A stretch of 64,000 bases of DNA from contig OU015322.1 of NCBI GenBank assembly GCA_907163225.1, positions 1-64,000 on the forward strand, given 5' to 3'. The notes under the pieces were generated by a model, which was not told the DNA's origin, made no database searches, and was given only the letters and a program-made list of their open reading frames with translations. The stretch comes from an uncultured Rhodocyclaceae bacterium (lineage in GTDB: Bacteria > Pseudomonadota > Gammaproteobacteria > Burkholderiales > Rhodocyclaceae). Below, one piece after another: positions 10,339-22,121 of this stretch. The translations under genes and the position numbers were made by a program. The stretch's first letter is position 1. The number at the start of each line of letters is the position of its first letter.

Positions 10339-11717
10339 TGGGCTTCCAGGCTGTCGTGCTGTGGTCGGATGTGCTGATCTGGTTGCTCGTCGCGGCCGGG
10401 GCGGGCGTCGGTGTGATGATCGCGAAAAACCCGCCACTGCTCGCCGCCTGGCGCCGAGTCGGGGCGAATCGGGTGGGCATGGCTTCGGCCACCGTGCTGC
10501 TCGCCTTCGTCCTGATCGGCCTGCTCGATTCGCTGCATTACCGGGCACAGCTGGAGAGCAAGCCGGGGCAGAAGGCTGTTTTCGCCGTGGAAGTTTTGTC
10601 TGTGCTCGACGCGCTGGCCGCGCCACTTCGTTCGCGCAACGAGAAGACCTACTCGGCGCCATTTGCCACCCGACTCTACGCCAAGGAGACCATGGACGTA
10701 CCGGGCAAGGGGACAGTGCGCGACTACCCGCGCCTGAAGCATGGCGGCCAGCACCTCGGCGAGCGCGAGGACGAGGTGGCCGAGGATGCTGCCATGACCG
10801 CCTTCAAGGCCGGCGTGCTGGCATTTGTCGGCTGGCTGGGTGTGTTTGGCTCCGTTGCTGCGGTCAACCGGAAAAAAAGCCCAAAATTGAAATTGCGCGA
10901 AGCGGCCTTTGCCTGGGATGCCGTGCTGCTCACGCTGCTGCTTATTCTGGTTTTCGCCGTCCCGCTGTTCTGGCTGTCCGGCTACTACCACGTCTTCGGC
11001 ACCGACAAGGTCGGCCAGGACGTGCTCTACCAGATCCTCAAAAGCGTTCGTACCGGGCTCATCATCGGCCTCGTCACCACACTGGTCATGCTGCCCATGG
11101 CGGTGCTGCTCGGCATCGTCGCCGGCTATTTTCGTGGCTGGGTCGATGATGTGATCCAGTACATCTACACCGTCCTCAACTCGATCCCCGGCGTGCTGCT
11201 CATTGCCGCCGCCGTGCTCATGATGCAGGTGGTCATCGACACGAATCCGCAATGGTTCTCAACCGCCGCCGAGCGCGCCGACCTGCGTCTGCTGGCGCTC
11301 TGCTTCATCCTCGGCATCACGAGCTGGACGGGGCTGTGCCGCCTCTTGCGCGGCGAAACGCTCAAGCTGCGCGAACTCGAATACATCCAGGCGGCGCAGG
11401 CTTTCGGCGTGTCGAGCTGGCGCATCATCGTCCGCCACATCCTGCCCAACCTCATGCACATCGTCATCATCGCGCTGGTCATGGACTTCTCCGGCCTGGT
11501 GCTGGCCGAAGCGGTGCTGTCCTACGTCGGCATCGGCGTCGATCCGACGATGACCAGCTTCGGCACCATGATCAACAACGCCCGCATGGAACTCGGCCGC
11601 GAGCCGGTCGTCTGGTGGTCGCTGGCTGCGGCTTTCTCGGCCATGTTCATTTTGGTGCTGGCGGCCAACCTGTTCGCCGATGCGGTACGCGATGCTTTTG
11701 ACCCGAGGGCTGCGTAA
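10335..11717 (+). CDS. Peptide-type ABC transporter permease (DppC/OppC/YejE-like), extended
   Basis: Second permease of the transporter, 460 residues, clearly longer than the usual 280-350. The C-terminal half is typical: TDKVGQDVLYQILKSVRTGLIIG, then a coupling loop EYIQAAQAFGVSSWRIIVRHILPNLMH and a final helix ending FADAVRDAFDPR. The extra length lies between the first helices (about residues 60-190), with a predicted external stretch (KTYSAPFATRLYAKETMDVPG). A copy of the dispersed repeat sits at the end of this stretch and is read as VAAVNRKKSPKLKLRE. Confidence 0.9.
   Translation: MMGFQAVVLWSDVLIWLLVAAGAGVGVMIAKNPPLLAAWRRVGANRVGMASATVLLAFVLIGLLDSLHYRAQLESKPGQKAVFAVEVLSVLDALAAPLRSRNEKTYSAPFATRLYAKETMDVPGKGTVRDYPRLKHGGQHLGEREDEVAEDAAMTAFKAGVLAFVGWLGVFGSVAAVNRKKSPKLKLREAAFAWDAVLLTLLLILVFAVPLFWLSGYYHVFGTDKVGQDVLYQILKSVRTGLIIGLVTTLVMLPMAVLLGIVAGYFRGWVDDVIQYIYTVLNSIPGVLLIAAAVLMMQVVIDTNPQWFSTAAERADLRLLALCFILGITSWTGLCRLLRGETLKLRELEYIQAAQAFGVSSWRIIVRHILPNLMHIVIIALVMDFSGLVLAEAVLSYVGIGVDPTMTSFGTMINNARMELGREPVVWWSLAAAFSAMFILVLAANLFADAVRDAFDPRAA
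10853..10893 (-). repeat. Dispersed repeat copy inside the permease gene
   Basis: Reads GCTGCGGTCAACCGGAAAAA then AAGCCCAAAATTGAAATT on the + strand, the reverse complement of the repeat. Translated in frame as VAAVNRKKSPKLKL, at a cytoplasmic loop position between membrane helices. Confidence 0.85.
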
Positions 11718-13694
<1,977 letters not shown>

Positions 13695-13695
13695 C

Positions 13696-15243
13696 TTAGC
13701 GGCGTTTTCCGTTGGCTGGCTTTGCAGCCTTTGTGCCACTGTTCTTGGCGGGTTTTGCCGCAGCGGCCTTGGGCTTGCTGTTGCCGGCAGACTTGGCGGC
13801 TGATTTTGCCCCAGCCTTGCCTGGCTTGGCGTTGTCTTTTGCCTGCTTGCCAGCAGATTTTCCAGTCGCCACTTTGCCGCCAGCCTTATTGGCCTTGGCA
13901 GCGGCGCGCAGCTCATTTTTGCTGCATTTCTTTGCCCCACGTTTTCCATGCTTGACCTTGCCGCAGGTAGGAATAACGGGTTCCGGCGCAATGATGTGCT
14001 GTGGTGCCGAGGCGCTCAGCAGATTGTTCAGACTGGCGTTGCTCCCGCTGCCGGGAACCAGTAACGTCGAGCCAGCCCCCAGGCGGACTTTTTCGGAAAG
14101 GCCGTTGACGCGGGCAAGCTCGCTCGCTGTCGTGTCGAAGTTGGCGGCAATCCGCTCCAGCCTTTCAGCCGAAGTGACCGTATAGGCCTGCCATTGGGTC
14201 AGTGGCGCCTGCGTGTTTTTCAGATTGTTGCGGAAGGCATCCATCTTGTCTGCCGGGATCACAATCGGCGTGTCGGCCTTGATGATCGGGCGGTTATGCG
14301 AGGGATTGAGTCGCTGGAACTCTTCCTGGGAAATGTTCGCCAGACGGGCAGCTGTCTTGACGTCCATCGGGCGGCGGGTTTCCAGTGTTGCGAAATACGG
14401 CTCGTTCGGAATCGCTGGCACGCCAAGCAAGGAAAGCAGGGCCGGATTGCCGAGAATATTCTTCAATGCCTGCAGCTTGGGCACATAGTGCCGGGTCTCG
14501 TTCGGCATGGTTAGATTGGGGTAGTCCGTGGGCAGGCCGCGCGACTCATTTTTGCCGATGGCGCGTTTGACGGCGCCTTCACCCCAGTTGTACGAGGCCA
14601 GCGCCAGATGCCAGTCGCCATGCATGTCGTAGATGGTTTGCAGGTAATCAAGCGCGGCGCCCGTCGATGAAACAACATCACGGCGCTCGTCACGCCACCA
14701 GTTTTGCTGGAGATTGAAGCGCTTGCCGGTGGCCGGGATGAACTGCCATAGCCCGGCAGCCTGGGCGGGCGAGTTGGCCTTCGGATTAAACGCACTTTCT
14801 ACCATGGGCAGCAGCGCCAGTTCGGTCGGCATGCCGCGCGCTTCCAGTTCTTCGACGATGAAATGCAAATAGGGACGGCTTCGCTCTGCCATGCGGCGCA
14901 ACGCATCCGGGCGATTCTGGTAGTACTGCTGGTAATGCAGGACCAGATCATCGTTGAGGTCGGTCATCGCAAAACCGTTGCGGATGCGTTCCCACAAATT
15001 ATTCGAGCGGCTGGTCAGGTCAATGGTGCCAGACAGCTGGGGTACGGCGGGAATTTCGTAAAGAATCAGCGTGTCGTCCGACAAGCCCGGTTCGGCCAGC
15101 GAAGACATGGTCAGCGACAGTCGCGGCTGGATATCCGACACGTAGGAATCGGCCTGCGTGGGTGCGGAAAGGACCAGCAGTGCAGCGCTCACGGCTGCAG
15201 TACCCAGGCGGCGAAGTAGTGACAGAGCTTTGCGATGCAGCAT
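13696..15243 (-). CDS. mltD: Membrane-bound lytic murein transglycosylase D
   Basis: Peptidoglycan-cleaving enzyme, 515 residues from the ATG at 15243. That start is chosen because GGGAG lies eight bases upstream and the signal peptide (MLHRKALSLLRRLGTAAVSAAL) fits; an in-frame start 24 bases earlier is possible. The SLT domain has the catalytic glutamate in LPMVESAFNP, then AGLWQFIPATGKRF and ALASYNWGEGAVKRA. One LysM-like repeat (YTVTSAERLERIAANFD) follows, then a Lys/Ala-rich tail of about 80 residues, possibly for wall or nucleic-acid binding. The stop lies one base from the ABC ATPase stop. Confidence 0.93.
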   Translation of the reverse strand: MLHRKALSLLRRLGTAAVSAALLVLSAPTQADSYVSDIQPRLSLTMSSLAEPGLSDDTLILYEIPAVPQLSGTIDLTSRSNNLWERIRNGFAMTDLNDDLVLHYQQYYQNRPDALRRMAERSRPYLHFIVEELEARGMPTELALLPMVESAFNPKANSPAQAAGLWQFIPATGKRFNLQQNWWRDERRDVVSSTGAALDYLQTIYDMHGDWHLALASYNWGEGAVKRAIGKNESRGLPTDYPNLTMPNETRHYVPKLQALKNILGNPALLSLLGVPAIPNEPYFATLETRRPMDVKTAARLANISQEEFQRLNPSHNRPIIKADTPIVIPADKMDAFRNNLKNTQAPLTQWQAYTVTSAERLERIAANFDTTASELARVNGLSEKVRLGAGSTLLVPGSGSNASLNNLLSASAPQHIIAPEPVIPTCGKVKHGKRGAKKCSKNELRAAAKANKAGGKVATGKSAGKQAKDNAKPGKAGAKSAAKSAGNSKPKAAAAKPAKNSGTKAAKPANGKRR

Positions 15244-15323
15244 GAATTGGGCTCCCGGCACGAACAAACCGCCTAAAAGTTCGATTATACCCTGACAGAA
15301 AAATCTACTTTTTGTCGGGGAAG

Positions 15324-15353
15324 TTAAAAGACCAGCCGTAGCTGGTCTTTTAA
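15324..15353 (-). terminator. Terminator of the tRNA cluster
   Basis: Perfect 13-bp stem TTAAAAGACCAGC with CGTA loop and exact complement. On the minus strand it follows tRNA-Asp and ends in a T-rich arm. It lies between the tRNA cluster and mltD. Confidence 0.75.
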
Positions 15354-15357
15354 GCGT

Positions 15358-15434
15358 TGGCGGAGTGGACGGGACTCGAACCCGCGACCCCCGGCGTGAC
15401 AGGCCGGTATTCTAACCAACTGAACTACCACTCC
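15358..15434 (-). tRNA. tRNA-Asp (anticodon GTC), copy 1
   Basis: Acceptor GGAGTGG/CCACTCC, discriminator G, encoded CCA. Anticodon loop CTGTCAC gives GTC. Identical to the copy at 15725-15801. Confidence 0.97.
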
Positions 15435-15446
15435 GCGCTAAAACCT

Positions 15447-15522
15447 TGGCGTCCCCACGGGGATTCGAACCCCGGTACCTACCGTGAAAGGGTAGTGTCC
15501 TAGGCCTCTAGACGATGGGGAC
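15447..15522 (-). tRNA. tRNA-Glu (anticodon TTC), copy 1
   Basis: Starts GTCCCCATCGTCTAGAGG; anticodon loop CTTTCAC gives TTC; encoded CCA. Lies 600 bases from gltX, which charges it. Confidence 0.97.
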
Positions 15523-15560
15523 CCGGACTTTCAATTCACTTCTACTGCTAGTTCGGCGCT

Positions 15561-15636
<76 letters not shown>

Positions 15637-15693
15637 ACATCGAGAGACAGCCGAACTATTTGGGCATGAAGACTATTGCCTTCAACCCGAAAA

Positions 15694-15716
15694 AAAACCG
15701 GAACGATCCGGTTTTC
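15694..15716 (-). terminator. Terminator between the two tRNA sets
   Basis: AAAACCGGA-ACGA-TCCGGTTTT hairpin. On the minus strand it ends in TTTTTTT after the second Ala-Glu-Asp set, so each set may be its own unit. Confidence 0.7.
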
Positions 15717-15724
15717 TTCAATGT

Positions 15725-15801
15725 TGGCGGAGTGGACGGGACTCGAACCCGCGACCCCCGGCGTGACAGGCCGGTATTCTAACCAACTGAACTACCACTC
15801 C
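15725..15801 (-). tRNA. tRNA-Asp (anticodon GTC), copy 2
   Basis: Same sequence and structure as copy 1: GGAGTGG/CCACTCC acceptor, GTC anticodon, encoded CCA. Confidence 0.97.
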
Positions 15802-15818
15802 AGTACTGCTTAAAACCT

Positions 15819-15894
15819 TGGCGTCCCCACGGGGATTCGAACCCCGGTACCTACCGTGAAAGGGTAGTGTCCTAGGCCTCTAGACGATGGGGAC
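15819..15894 (-). tRNA. tRNA-Glu (anticodon TTC), copy 2
   Basis: Same sequence as copy 1, with TTC anticodon and encoded CCA. Confidence 0.97.
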
Positions 15895-15918
15895 CCGGAC
15901 AATTTTCTTTCGCACTTT

Positions 15919-15994
<76 letters not shown>

Positions 15995-16058
15995 GCCGCG
16001 AAAGAAGGCCGCATTATAGGGATCACCTTTGTCCTTGTAAAGAGCCTTTCGCGATTAT

Positions 16059-17453
16059 TTAGAGATAGGCTGCCAATGACGCTGCAACCGTTTGGCGTCC
16101 GATCAGGGCAATCACCGCATCGACCGCGGGCGTCTGCGCCTGACCGGTCAGGATGACGCGCAGGGGCATGGCCAGCTTGGGCATCTTCAGGCCGTGCTTG
16201 GTTACGGTTTCCTTGATCAGGGCGTTGATAGCTGGGATTTCCCAGTCAACCGTGGCAATCCCGGCGGCAAAATCGGCCAGCGCCGGTCGGGCATCATCCG
16301 CAAGATGCTGGGCAAGGAGTTCCGGGTCGGGTGTGACCTGGCTGTAGAACACTTCAACGGCGTCAGCCAGCACATTCAGCGTATTGCTGCGGTCAACGTA
16401 CAAAATAGCCGCTTTTTCAATATCCGGACCAGCGTCGGTGTTGATGCCACGTGCTGCCAGCCGGGCCTTGATCTTGGCGGCCAGTTCGGCTGGCGGTAGT
16501 TGTTTCATGTAATGCTGGTTCAACCACAACAGCTTTTCGGTATTGAACTGGGCGGCCGAGGCAGTAATGTGGTCAAGATCAAACCACTCAACGAATTGCT
16601 GGCGCGAGAAAATTTCGTCGTCACCATGCGACCAGCCGAGGCGGGCCAGATAGTTGATCACGGCCTCGGGCAGGAAACCGTCTTCGTCGTATTGCATGAC
16701 TGACACGGCACCGTGACGCTTCGACAGCTTGGCACCGTCGTCGCCGAGGATCATCGAGAGGTGGGCGTAGGTCGGCATCTCGGCACCCAGTGCCTGGAGG
16801 ATGTTGATCTGGCGCGGCGTGTTGTTGACGTGATCGTCGCCGCGGATGACGTGGGTGATGCCCATGTCCCAGTCGTCAACGCAGACGCAGAAATTGTAGG
16901 TCGGCGTGCCATCGCCACGGGCGATGATCAGGTCGTCGAGTTCAGCGTTGGCGAATTCAATGCGGCCCTTGACCTGATCTTCCCAAGCAACGACACCTTC
17001 TTTCGGGTTTTTGAAGCGGATGACCGGCTGGATCCCGGCTGGTGGCGTCGGCAGAGCCTTGCCGGCTTCAGGGCGCCAGCGACCGTCGTAACGCGGTTTT
17101 TCTTTCTTCGCTTCCTGCTCGGCGCGCAGCGCATCGAGTTCTTCCCGGCTGGTGTAGCAATGGTAGGCGGTGCCGGCAACCAGCATTTGCTGAATGACTG
17201 CCTTGTAGCGCTCCATGCGCTGCATCTGGTAGAACGGACCTTCGTCGTGTTCCAGTTCCAGCCACTGCATGCCGTCGAGAATGGCCTGAACGGCTTCAGG
17301 CGTCGATCGGGCAACATCGGTATCTTCGATGCGCAGGATAAAGGTGCCGCCATGGCGATGGGCATAGGCCCAGGAAAACAGCGCGGTACGGGCGCCACCG
17401 ATGTGCAGGAAACCGGTGGGGCTGGGGGCAAAACGAGTGCGGACAGGCTTCAT
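16059..17453 (-). CDS. gltX: Glutamyl-tRNA synthetase
   Basis: Class I synthetase, 464 residues, normal length. HIGH motif is HIGG in [18 protein letters not shown] (residues 17-20), and the KMSKS equivalent is KLSKRHGA. Catalytic-domain segments [14 protein letters not shown] and [15 protein letters not shown] are typical. It lies upstream of, and on the same strand as, the two tRNA-Glu genes. A partial match to the dispersed repeat (16383-16420, GTTGACCGCAGCAAT) encodes [13 protein letters not shown], where relatives have a similar xDRAxTL sequence of the same length. Confidence 0.97.
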   Translation of the reverse strand: MKPVRTRFAPSPTGFLHIGGARTALFSWAYAHRHGGTFILRIEDTDVARSTPEAVQAILDGMQWLELEHDEGPFYQMQRMERYKAVIQQMLVAGTAYHCYTSREELDALRAEQEAKKEKPRYDGRWRPEAGKALPTPPAGIQPVIRFKNPKEGVVAWEDQVKGRIEFANAELDDLIIARGDGTPTYNFCVCVDDWDMGITHVIRGDDHVNNTPRQINILQALGAEMPTYAHLSMILGDDGAKLSKRHGAVSVMQYDEDGFLPEAVINYLARLGWSHGDDEIFSRQQFVEWFDLDHITASAAQFNTEKLLWLNQHYMKQLPPAELAAKIKARLAARGINTDAGPDIEKAAILYVDRSNTLNVLADAVEVFYSQVTPDPELLAQHLADDARPALADFAAGIATVDWEIPAINALIKETVTKHGLKMPKLAMPLRVILTGQAQTPAVDAVIALIGRQTVAASLAAYL

Positions 17454-17548
17454 GGGATGCGGGATCTATATCAGGCAAAGACCGCTATTCTAGCCGACCA
17501 CGGTTTGACTCGTTGTCTGACTTATGGTCAAATGCGCGCCTCTCTTGT

Positions 17549-17623
17549 GGGCGGTTAGCTCAGCGGTAGAGCACTGCCTTCACACGGCAGGGGTCACTGG
17601 TTCGATCCCAGTACCGCCCACCA
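17549..17623 (+). tRNA. tRNA-Val (anticodon CAC)
   Basis: Acceptor GGGCGGT/ACCGCCC, discriminator A and encoded CCA. Anticodon stem-loop TGCCTTCACACGGCA gives CAC, reading GUG. Confidence 0.95.
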
Positions 17624-17640
17624 CTTTAGAGATCACGAAG

Positions 17641-17672
17641 ACCCGCACAGCGTATAGCTCTGCGGGTTTTTT
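17641..17672 (+). terminator. Terminator after tRNA-Val
   Basis: ACCCGCA and AG pair with CT and TGCGGGT, with one C-C mismatch, around CGTATAG. A T6 run follows. Confidence 0.75.
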
Positions 17673-17780
17673 GTGTTTTGGACGCGAACTCTGATTTGTT
17701 CGTGTCCGTTGTGCTGTGACTATTCTGTGGCTTTCTTGTGACCACAAAACTGACTGTCTGAAAGATAGCCAGTGGCATGA

Positions 17781-20204
17781 TTACTTGCGGCTGGCCCTGA
17801 CCAACTTGCCCTTGCCGCCGCGATTGCCGCGACAGATTTCCAGGCGTTCGCCCTTGAGCTTGCCAGCAGCGCCATCGATCACCGGAACGATGTCGTCCAA
17901 AGCCGTTTTGCCCGGACTGGCGTCGATCAGCTTGAGGCCTCGGCCTTTGGCCAGCAGGCGGATTTCCTCGATATTGAAGACCAGCGCGCGGCCATCCTTG
18001 GTGATGCAGGCGACTTCTCCATCAGTCGGCGCCGGCATGAAAATGGCGGGTGATTCATTGTCACCCAGGCTCAGGAAAGCCTTGCCGGCCTTGCCGCGGG
18101 ACATGAAGTCCTCACCCTTGCAGCGGTAACCGTAGCCACCATCGGCGGCAACCAGATAGAGTTTTTCGCGCTGTATGGCGAGTGCCAGGCAGGGTTTTCC
18201 ACCATCCTGGAAATCGGCCAGCGAAGTGGCCGGGATACCGTCGCCCTTGCCGCCGGGAATGTCGGAGGCGGGGATCGAGTAGGCGCGGCCCTTGGTGTCG
18301 AGCAGGATCAGGCTGTCCACCGTGCGGCACGGCAGGCAGGCCAGCAGTTCGTCGCCGGAGCGGAAACTGAGTTGCGTCGGGTCGATGTTGTGGCCCTGGC
18401 GCGAGCGCAGCCAGCCGTGTTTGGAGACGATCAGCGTGGTTGCTTCATCGACGATGGAAACCGTTTTGGCGTCCGACATCGTGACCTTGTCGGCGGCTTC
18501 GATGAAGGTGCGGCGGTCGTCGCCGTATTTCTTCGCGTCGGCTTCGATTTCGGCCGCGACGCAGGCGCGCATGGCTTCGTCGGAATTCAGCAGCTTGTTG
18601 AGGCCGGCGGCTTCTTCGCGCAGCTTGGCGAGCTCTTCGCCGATCTTGATGCCTTCCAGCCGCGCCAATTGGCGCAGGCGGATTTCGAGGATATCTTCGG
18701 CCTGAATCTCGGACAGCTTGAAATGCGCCATAAGATCGACCTTGGGGTCGTCCGATTCGCGGATGACCTTGATGACCTTGTCGATGTCGAGCAATACCGC
18801 CAAACGGCCTTCCAGGATGTGGATGCGCTTTTCGGCGGCGGTCAGGCGGTGGCGGGTGCGGCGCTCGACGGTGGCGAGGCGGAAGCGGCACCATTCGGCG
18901 ATCATGCTGTACAGCGAGGCCTGACGCGGCGTGCCGTTGACGCCGAGGACGGTCAGGTTGATCGAGGCGTTGGTTTCGAGGCTGGTGTGGGCGAGCAACA
19001 TGCGCACCAGATCGTCCTGGCCCTGGCGCGACGAAGCGGGTTCGATGACGAGGCGGACGGCGTGTTCCTTGCCCGACTCGTCGCGCACGCCGCTTTCCGA
19101 GATCGATGACAGGAAGGCCGCCTTGAGGTTGAGTTGTTCCGGCGTGAATACCTTTTTGCCGGCCTTTTCCTTGGCGACCGGATTCGAGCAGGCTTCGATT
19201 TCCGAGAGCACCGTGGCGGTTGAAACGCCCGGCGGCAGTTCGGTGATGACCAGCTTCCACTGGCCGCGGGCAAGGTTTTCGATCTTCCACTTGGCGCGTA
19301 CGCGCAGGCTGCCGCGGCCGCTACGGTAGGTGGCGGCGATTTCTTCGGGCGTCGAGATGATTTGCGCGCCGCCCGGGTAGTCCGGGCCGGGGATCATCGC
19401 TAGCACTTGGTCTTCGCTGAAAATCGGGTCTTTTATCAGGTTGACCGCAGCATTCGCTACTTCGCGCAGGTTATGGGCCGGGATTTCGGTGGCCATGCCG
19501 ACAGCGATGCCGGAGGCACCGTTGAGCAGGCAGAAGGGCAGACGGGCCGGGAGCAGGGCTGGTTCGTCGTTGGCGCCGTCGTAGTTGGGCTTCCAGTCGA
19601 CCGTGCCTTCGTCGAGTTCAGCCAGCAGCAGTTCGGCAATCGGCGTCAGGCGGGCTTCGGTGTAGCGCATGGCGGCTGCGTTGTCGCCGTCGCGCGAGCC
19701 GAAATTGCCCTGGCCGTCGACGATGGGGTAACGCAGGCTCCAGTCCTGCGCCATGCGGACCATGGCGTCATAGACAGACGAATCGCCGTGCGGGTGATAT
19801 TTACCGATCACGTCACCGACGACGCGGGCCGACTTGACGTGGCGCGGGCTCTTGTACAGCCCCATCCGGTGCATGGCGTAGAGGATGCGGCGCTGCACCG
19901 GTTTCTGGCCGTCGGCGGCCGAGGGCAGGGCGCGGCCGGTGACGACGCTCATGGCGTATTCGAGGTAGCGGCGGGCAGCGTAGTCGGCAGGCGAAGGGAT
20001 GTCGCTGGCCGGGCCAGTGGCCGAGGGGGGCAAATCCGGCGGATCGTTGTCGCGTGCTTCGCTGGAATGCGTGCCGTTGGTGGCAGGTGCGCCGGCTTCC
20101 GAAGTGCTCTCGGTAGCAGGCGTCACCGTTTGATCCGGGGTGGGCAGTGTCTCGGCTAGCGGGAGCGGATTGTTCGGGTCGAAAAGTTTCAGCTGGTCGG
20201 TCAT
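17781..20204 (-). CDS. parC: DNA topoisomerase IV subunit A
   Basis: Chromosome-decatenating type II topoisomerase subunit, 807 residues. Active-site tyrosine 181 in [10 protein letters not shown]; quinolone-region segment [49 protein letters not shown]-terminal beta-pinwheel with the short repeats expected of ParC, not GyrA. Odd: the first 70 residues are a Pro/Thr/Ser/Ala-rich extension absent from short homologues. parE lies 16 kb away, so the pair is split here. A weak repeat match near 19436-19465 encodes [11 protein letters not shown]. Confidence 0.95.
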   Translation of the reverse strand: MTDQLKLFDPNNPLPLAETLPTPDQTVTPATESTSEAGAPATNGTHSSEARDNDPPDLPPSATGPASDIPSPADYAARRYLEYAMSVVTGRALPSAADGQKPVQRRILYAMHRMGLYKSPRHVKSARVVGDVIGKYHPHGDSSVYDAMVRMAQDWSLRYPIVDGQGNFGSRDGDNAAAMRYTEARLTPIAELLLAELDEGTVDWKPNYDGANDEPALLPARLPFCLLNGASGIAVGMATEIPAHNLREVANAAVNLIKDPIFSEDQVLAMIPGPDYPGGAQIISTPEEIAATYRSGRGSLRVRAKWKIENLARGQWKLVITELPPGVSTATVLSEIEACSNPVAKEKAGKKVFTPEQLNLKAAFLSSISESGVRDESGKEHAVRLVIEPASSRQGQDDLVRMLLAHTSLETNASINLTVLGVNGTPRQASLYSMIAEWCRFRLATVERRTRHRLTAAEKRIHILEGRLAVLLDIDKVIKVIRESDDPKVDLMAHFKLSEIQAEDILEIRLRQLARLEGIKIGEELAKLREEAAGLNKLLNSDEAMRACVAAEIEADAKKYGDDRRTFIEAADKVTMSDAKTVSIVDEATTLIVSKHGWLRSRQGHNIDPTQLSFRSGDELLACLPCRTVDSLILLDTKGRAYSIPASDIPGGKGDGIPATSLADFQDGGKPCLALAIQREKLYLVAADGGYGYRCKGEDFMSRGKAGKAFLSLGDNESPAIFMPAPTDGEVACITKDGRALVFNIEEIRLLAKGRGLKLIDASPGKTALDDIVPVIDGAAGKLKGERLEICRGNRGGKGKLVRASRK

Positions 20205-20481
20205 GGAATTCTGTCTTTACTACGCGGTCTGTACCGCATGCGTGCCGGATGGTAACCGAAACCTGGCTCGATGCAGTATCGGCAACGCCAACGTCTAAAG
20301 TTGGATCTCGGGCAGATGCGCCCGGCAAGCTGATTCGACATTGAATTCCTTGCCCAAGGGGAGTCTATTGGGGATAATCAATGTAAATATATGTGTTTAC
20401 TAAGTATCTGACGGTATTAAGTATGTTGTTCGTTTTTTTGATGGAATTTCACGCGGCATCCACCCGTTTTGGACTGATCCC

Positions 20482-21069
20482 ATGAAACTGATTTCTCTTT
20501 TGTTATTGCTCTGCACTGCCGCCGCAGTTCACGCTGAACCCGAACCCACTATCCGCATTTGCGACGATACCGGCTGTTCCGATCGTCCGCGCAGTACCAC
20601 CACCTTCAATCCCAACGCCGACGTCAATCCGGATGCCGAGCGCCGGCTGGCGGCCTTGAAGGCGAAGGCTGAAAAGGATCCGCGAGCGGCTTACGATCTC
20701 GGCTTGCGATATTTTCGTGGCGATGGCGTTCGCCAGGACAGCTACCAGGCGCTGCAGTGGATGCGCGATGCCGCCGAGCGGGGCGATCTAAAGGCCCAAA
20801 CGGCCGTTGGCAAGCTGTATCTGATGGGCCTGGAGGAAATGGGTTCCGACCCGGCCGAGGCCGAGAAGTGGCTGACCATCGCTGCCGGTCGGGGCGACAA
20901 GGAGGCGAAGAAACTGGCCGCTCAGGCCAGCACCGCCAAAAAGAACGAGGTTGCCTATCGCCGCTGGGTGGATACGCAACGCGTGCTTTGGTACGACTAT
21001 TGGCAAACCCGCTACACTTATCGGTGGTACTGGAACAACAGCGGTTGGTACTACCGTGACGATTATTGA
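20482..21069 (+). CDS. Secreted Sel1-repeat protein
   Basis: Protein of 195 residues with signal peptide MKLISLLLLLCTAAAVHA. The middle has two Sel1-type repeats (DPRAAYDLGLRYFRGDGVRQDSYQALQWMRDAAERGD and KAQTAVGKLYLMGLEEMGSDPAEAEKWLTIAAGRGD). The C-terminal 30 residues are strongly aromatic (YDYWQTRYTYRWYWNNSGWYY). Sel1 proteins are scaffolds; no enzymatic role is visible. It is followed closely by a CsgG-like lipoprotein gene and may be co-transcribed with it. Confidence 0.8.
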   Translation: MKLISLLLLLCTAAAVHAEPEPTIRICDDTGCSDRPRSTTTFNPNADVNPDAERRLAALKAKAEKDPRAAYDLGLRYFRGDGVRQDSYQALQWMRDAAERGDLKAQTAVGKLYLMGLEEMGSDPAEAEKWLTIAAGRGDKEAKKLAAQASTAKKNEVAYRRWVDTQRVLWYDYWQTRYTYRWYWNNSGWYYRDDY

Positions 21070-21104
21070 ACCGATTTAATGAACCCTACGGAAAGTTGAT
21101 ACAC

Positions 21105-21923
21105 ATGAAGGCCCAAAATCTTCCCATTTTTCTGACTGCCGCGGCAGCCGTGATGCTCGCTGGTTGCGGTGGCATGGTTCAGACCGGCAATGCGCCGACC
21201 GCGGCTACCGGTGCCGCAGCAGGCGGCACCAGCGTCGGTGCCAACCCCAGCCTGGAGCGCTGCCCGGCACCGCTCGGCACGCTGGCTGTCGATGACGGTC
21301 GCAACAAGGACTGGTACGGCGCCTTCGGCCGAGCCACCAAGGTAACGACCATCGAGCCGTTGATCCGCCTGGCTGTACAACAATCGAATTGCTTCATCAT
21401 CACCTCGATCGGCAATGAGCGCCTGGACAACAAGATGTCGGCGATTACCGACAAACAGCGCAACTCCGGTGAATACCGCGCCGGATCGAAGCAGCAGAAG
21501 GGCCAGCGCGTCGCGGCCGACTACTTCATGGAACCCTCGATTATCGTTGATCAGTCGCCTACCGGGCGTCTGGCCGGTGCACTCGGCGGTGCGCTACTCG
21601 GCGGCCGCGGTGGCCAGGTCGTTGGCGCCGGCATGGAAAGCAAGGTTTCGGTTGTCACGCTGTCGCTGTTCGACATTCGCTCGTCGGTGCAGATCGCCAT
21701 TTCCGAAGGCAATTCGACGGCAACCAATTTCGGTGCTGCGCTCGGCGCCTTCGGTGGCGGTGCGGCCGGCGGTCTGGGCGGATTCTCGCAGACGCCGGAA
21801 GGCAAGGCGACCGTTGCCGCCTTCGTCGATGCCTACAACAGCATGGTCATCTCGCTGCGCAACTACAAGGCGCAGGACGTCAAGGGCGGCTTGGGTCGGG
21901 GCGGCACGCTGAAGGTGAATTGA
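21105..21923 (+). CDS. CsgG/HfaB-like lipoprotein
   Basis: Protein of 272 residues with lipobox LAGC (start at MKAQNLPIFLTAAAAVMLAGC; an earlier in-frame start would spoil the signal). The segment following the lipobox (LGTLAVDDGRNKDWYGAFGRATKVTTIEPLIRLAVQQSNCFIIT) and ADYFMEPSIIV resembles the CsgG family of outer-membrane secretion channels. A glycine-rich stretch (GALGGALLGGRGGQVVGAG, GAFGGGAAGGLGGF) could span the membrane. No curli genes are nearby, so the exported partner is unknown. Confidence 0.65.
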   Translation: MKAQNLPIFLTAAAAVMLAGCGGMVQTGNAPTAATGAAAGGTSVGANPSLERCPAPLGTLAVDDGRNKDWYGAFGRATKVTTIEPLIRLAVQQSNCFIITSIGNERLDNKMSAITDKQRNSGEYRAGSKQQKGQRVAADYFMEPSIIVDQSPTGRLAGALGGALLGGRGGQVVGAGMESKVSVVTLSLFDIRSSVQIAISEGNSTATNFGAALGAFGGGAAGGLGGFSQTPEGKATVAAFVDAYNSMVISLRNYKAQDVKGGLGRGGTLKVN

Positions 21924-21974
21924 TCCGGGCTTTCGCGCAGCACATTTCTTGATGTGAGCGCGATATAGCCCCCT

Positions 21975-22003
21975 AAAAAGCGTCGGCAAGTCGGCGCTTT
22001 TTT
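21975..22003 (+). terminator. Terminator after the CsgG-like gene
   Basis: AAAAGCGTCGG pairs with TCGGCGCTTTT (one G-U) around CAAG, followed by T residues. Confidence 0.75.
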
Positions 22004-22012
22004 CATGCCCGC

Positions 22013-22059
22013 AAATTTCAGTTTTCGCCAAAATTTCCGGTTGACCGCGGGATTCGGCG
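22013..22059 (+). repeat. Dispersed repeat, intergenic copy
   Basis: AAATTTCAGTTTTCGCCAA followed by AATTTCCGGTTGACCGCGGG. It lies directly after the terminator and before the end of the LysR gene, 430 bases from another copy inside that gene. Confidence 0.85.
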
Positions 22060-22121
22060 ATCCGCTCTTTGCTCAAAACCAGATCGGGCGCTTGGGCGTC
22101 GCGCATTGCTTGTCGGCGTGT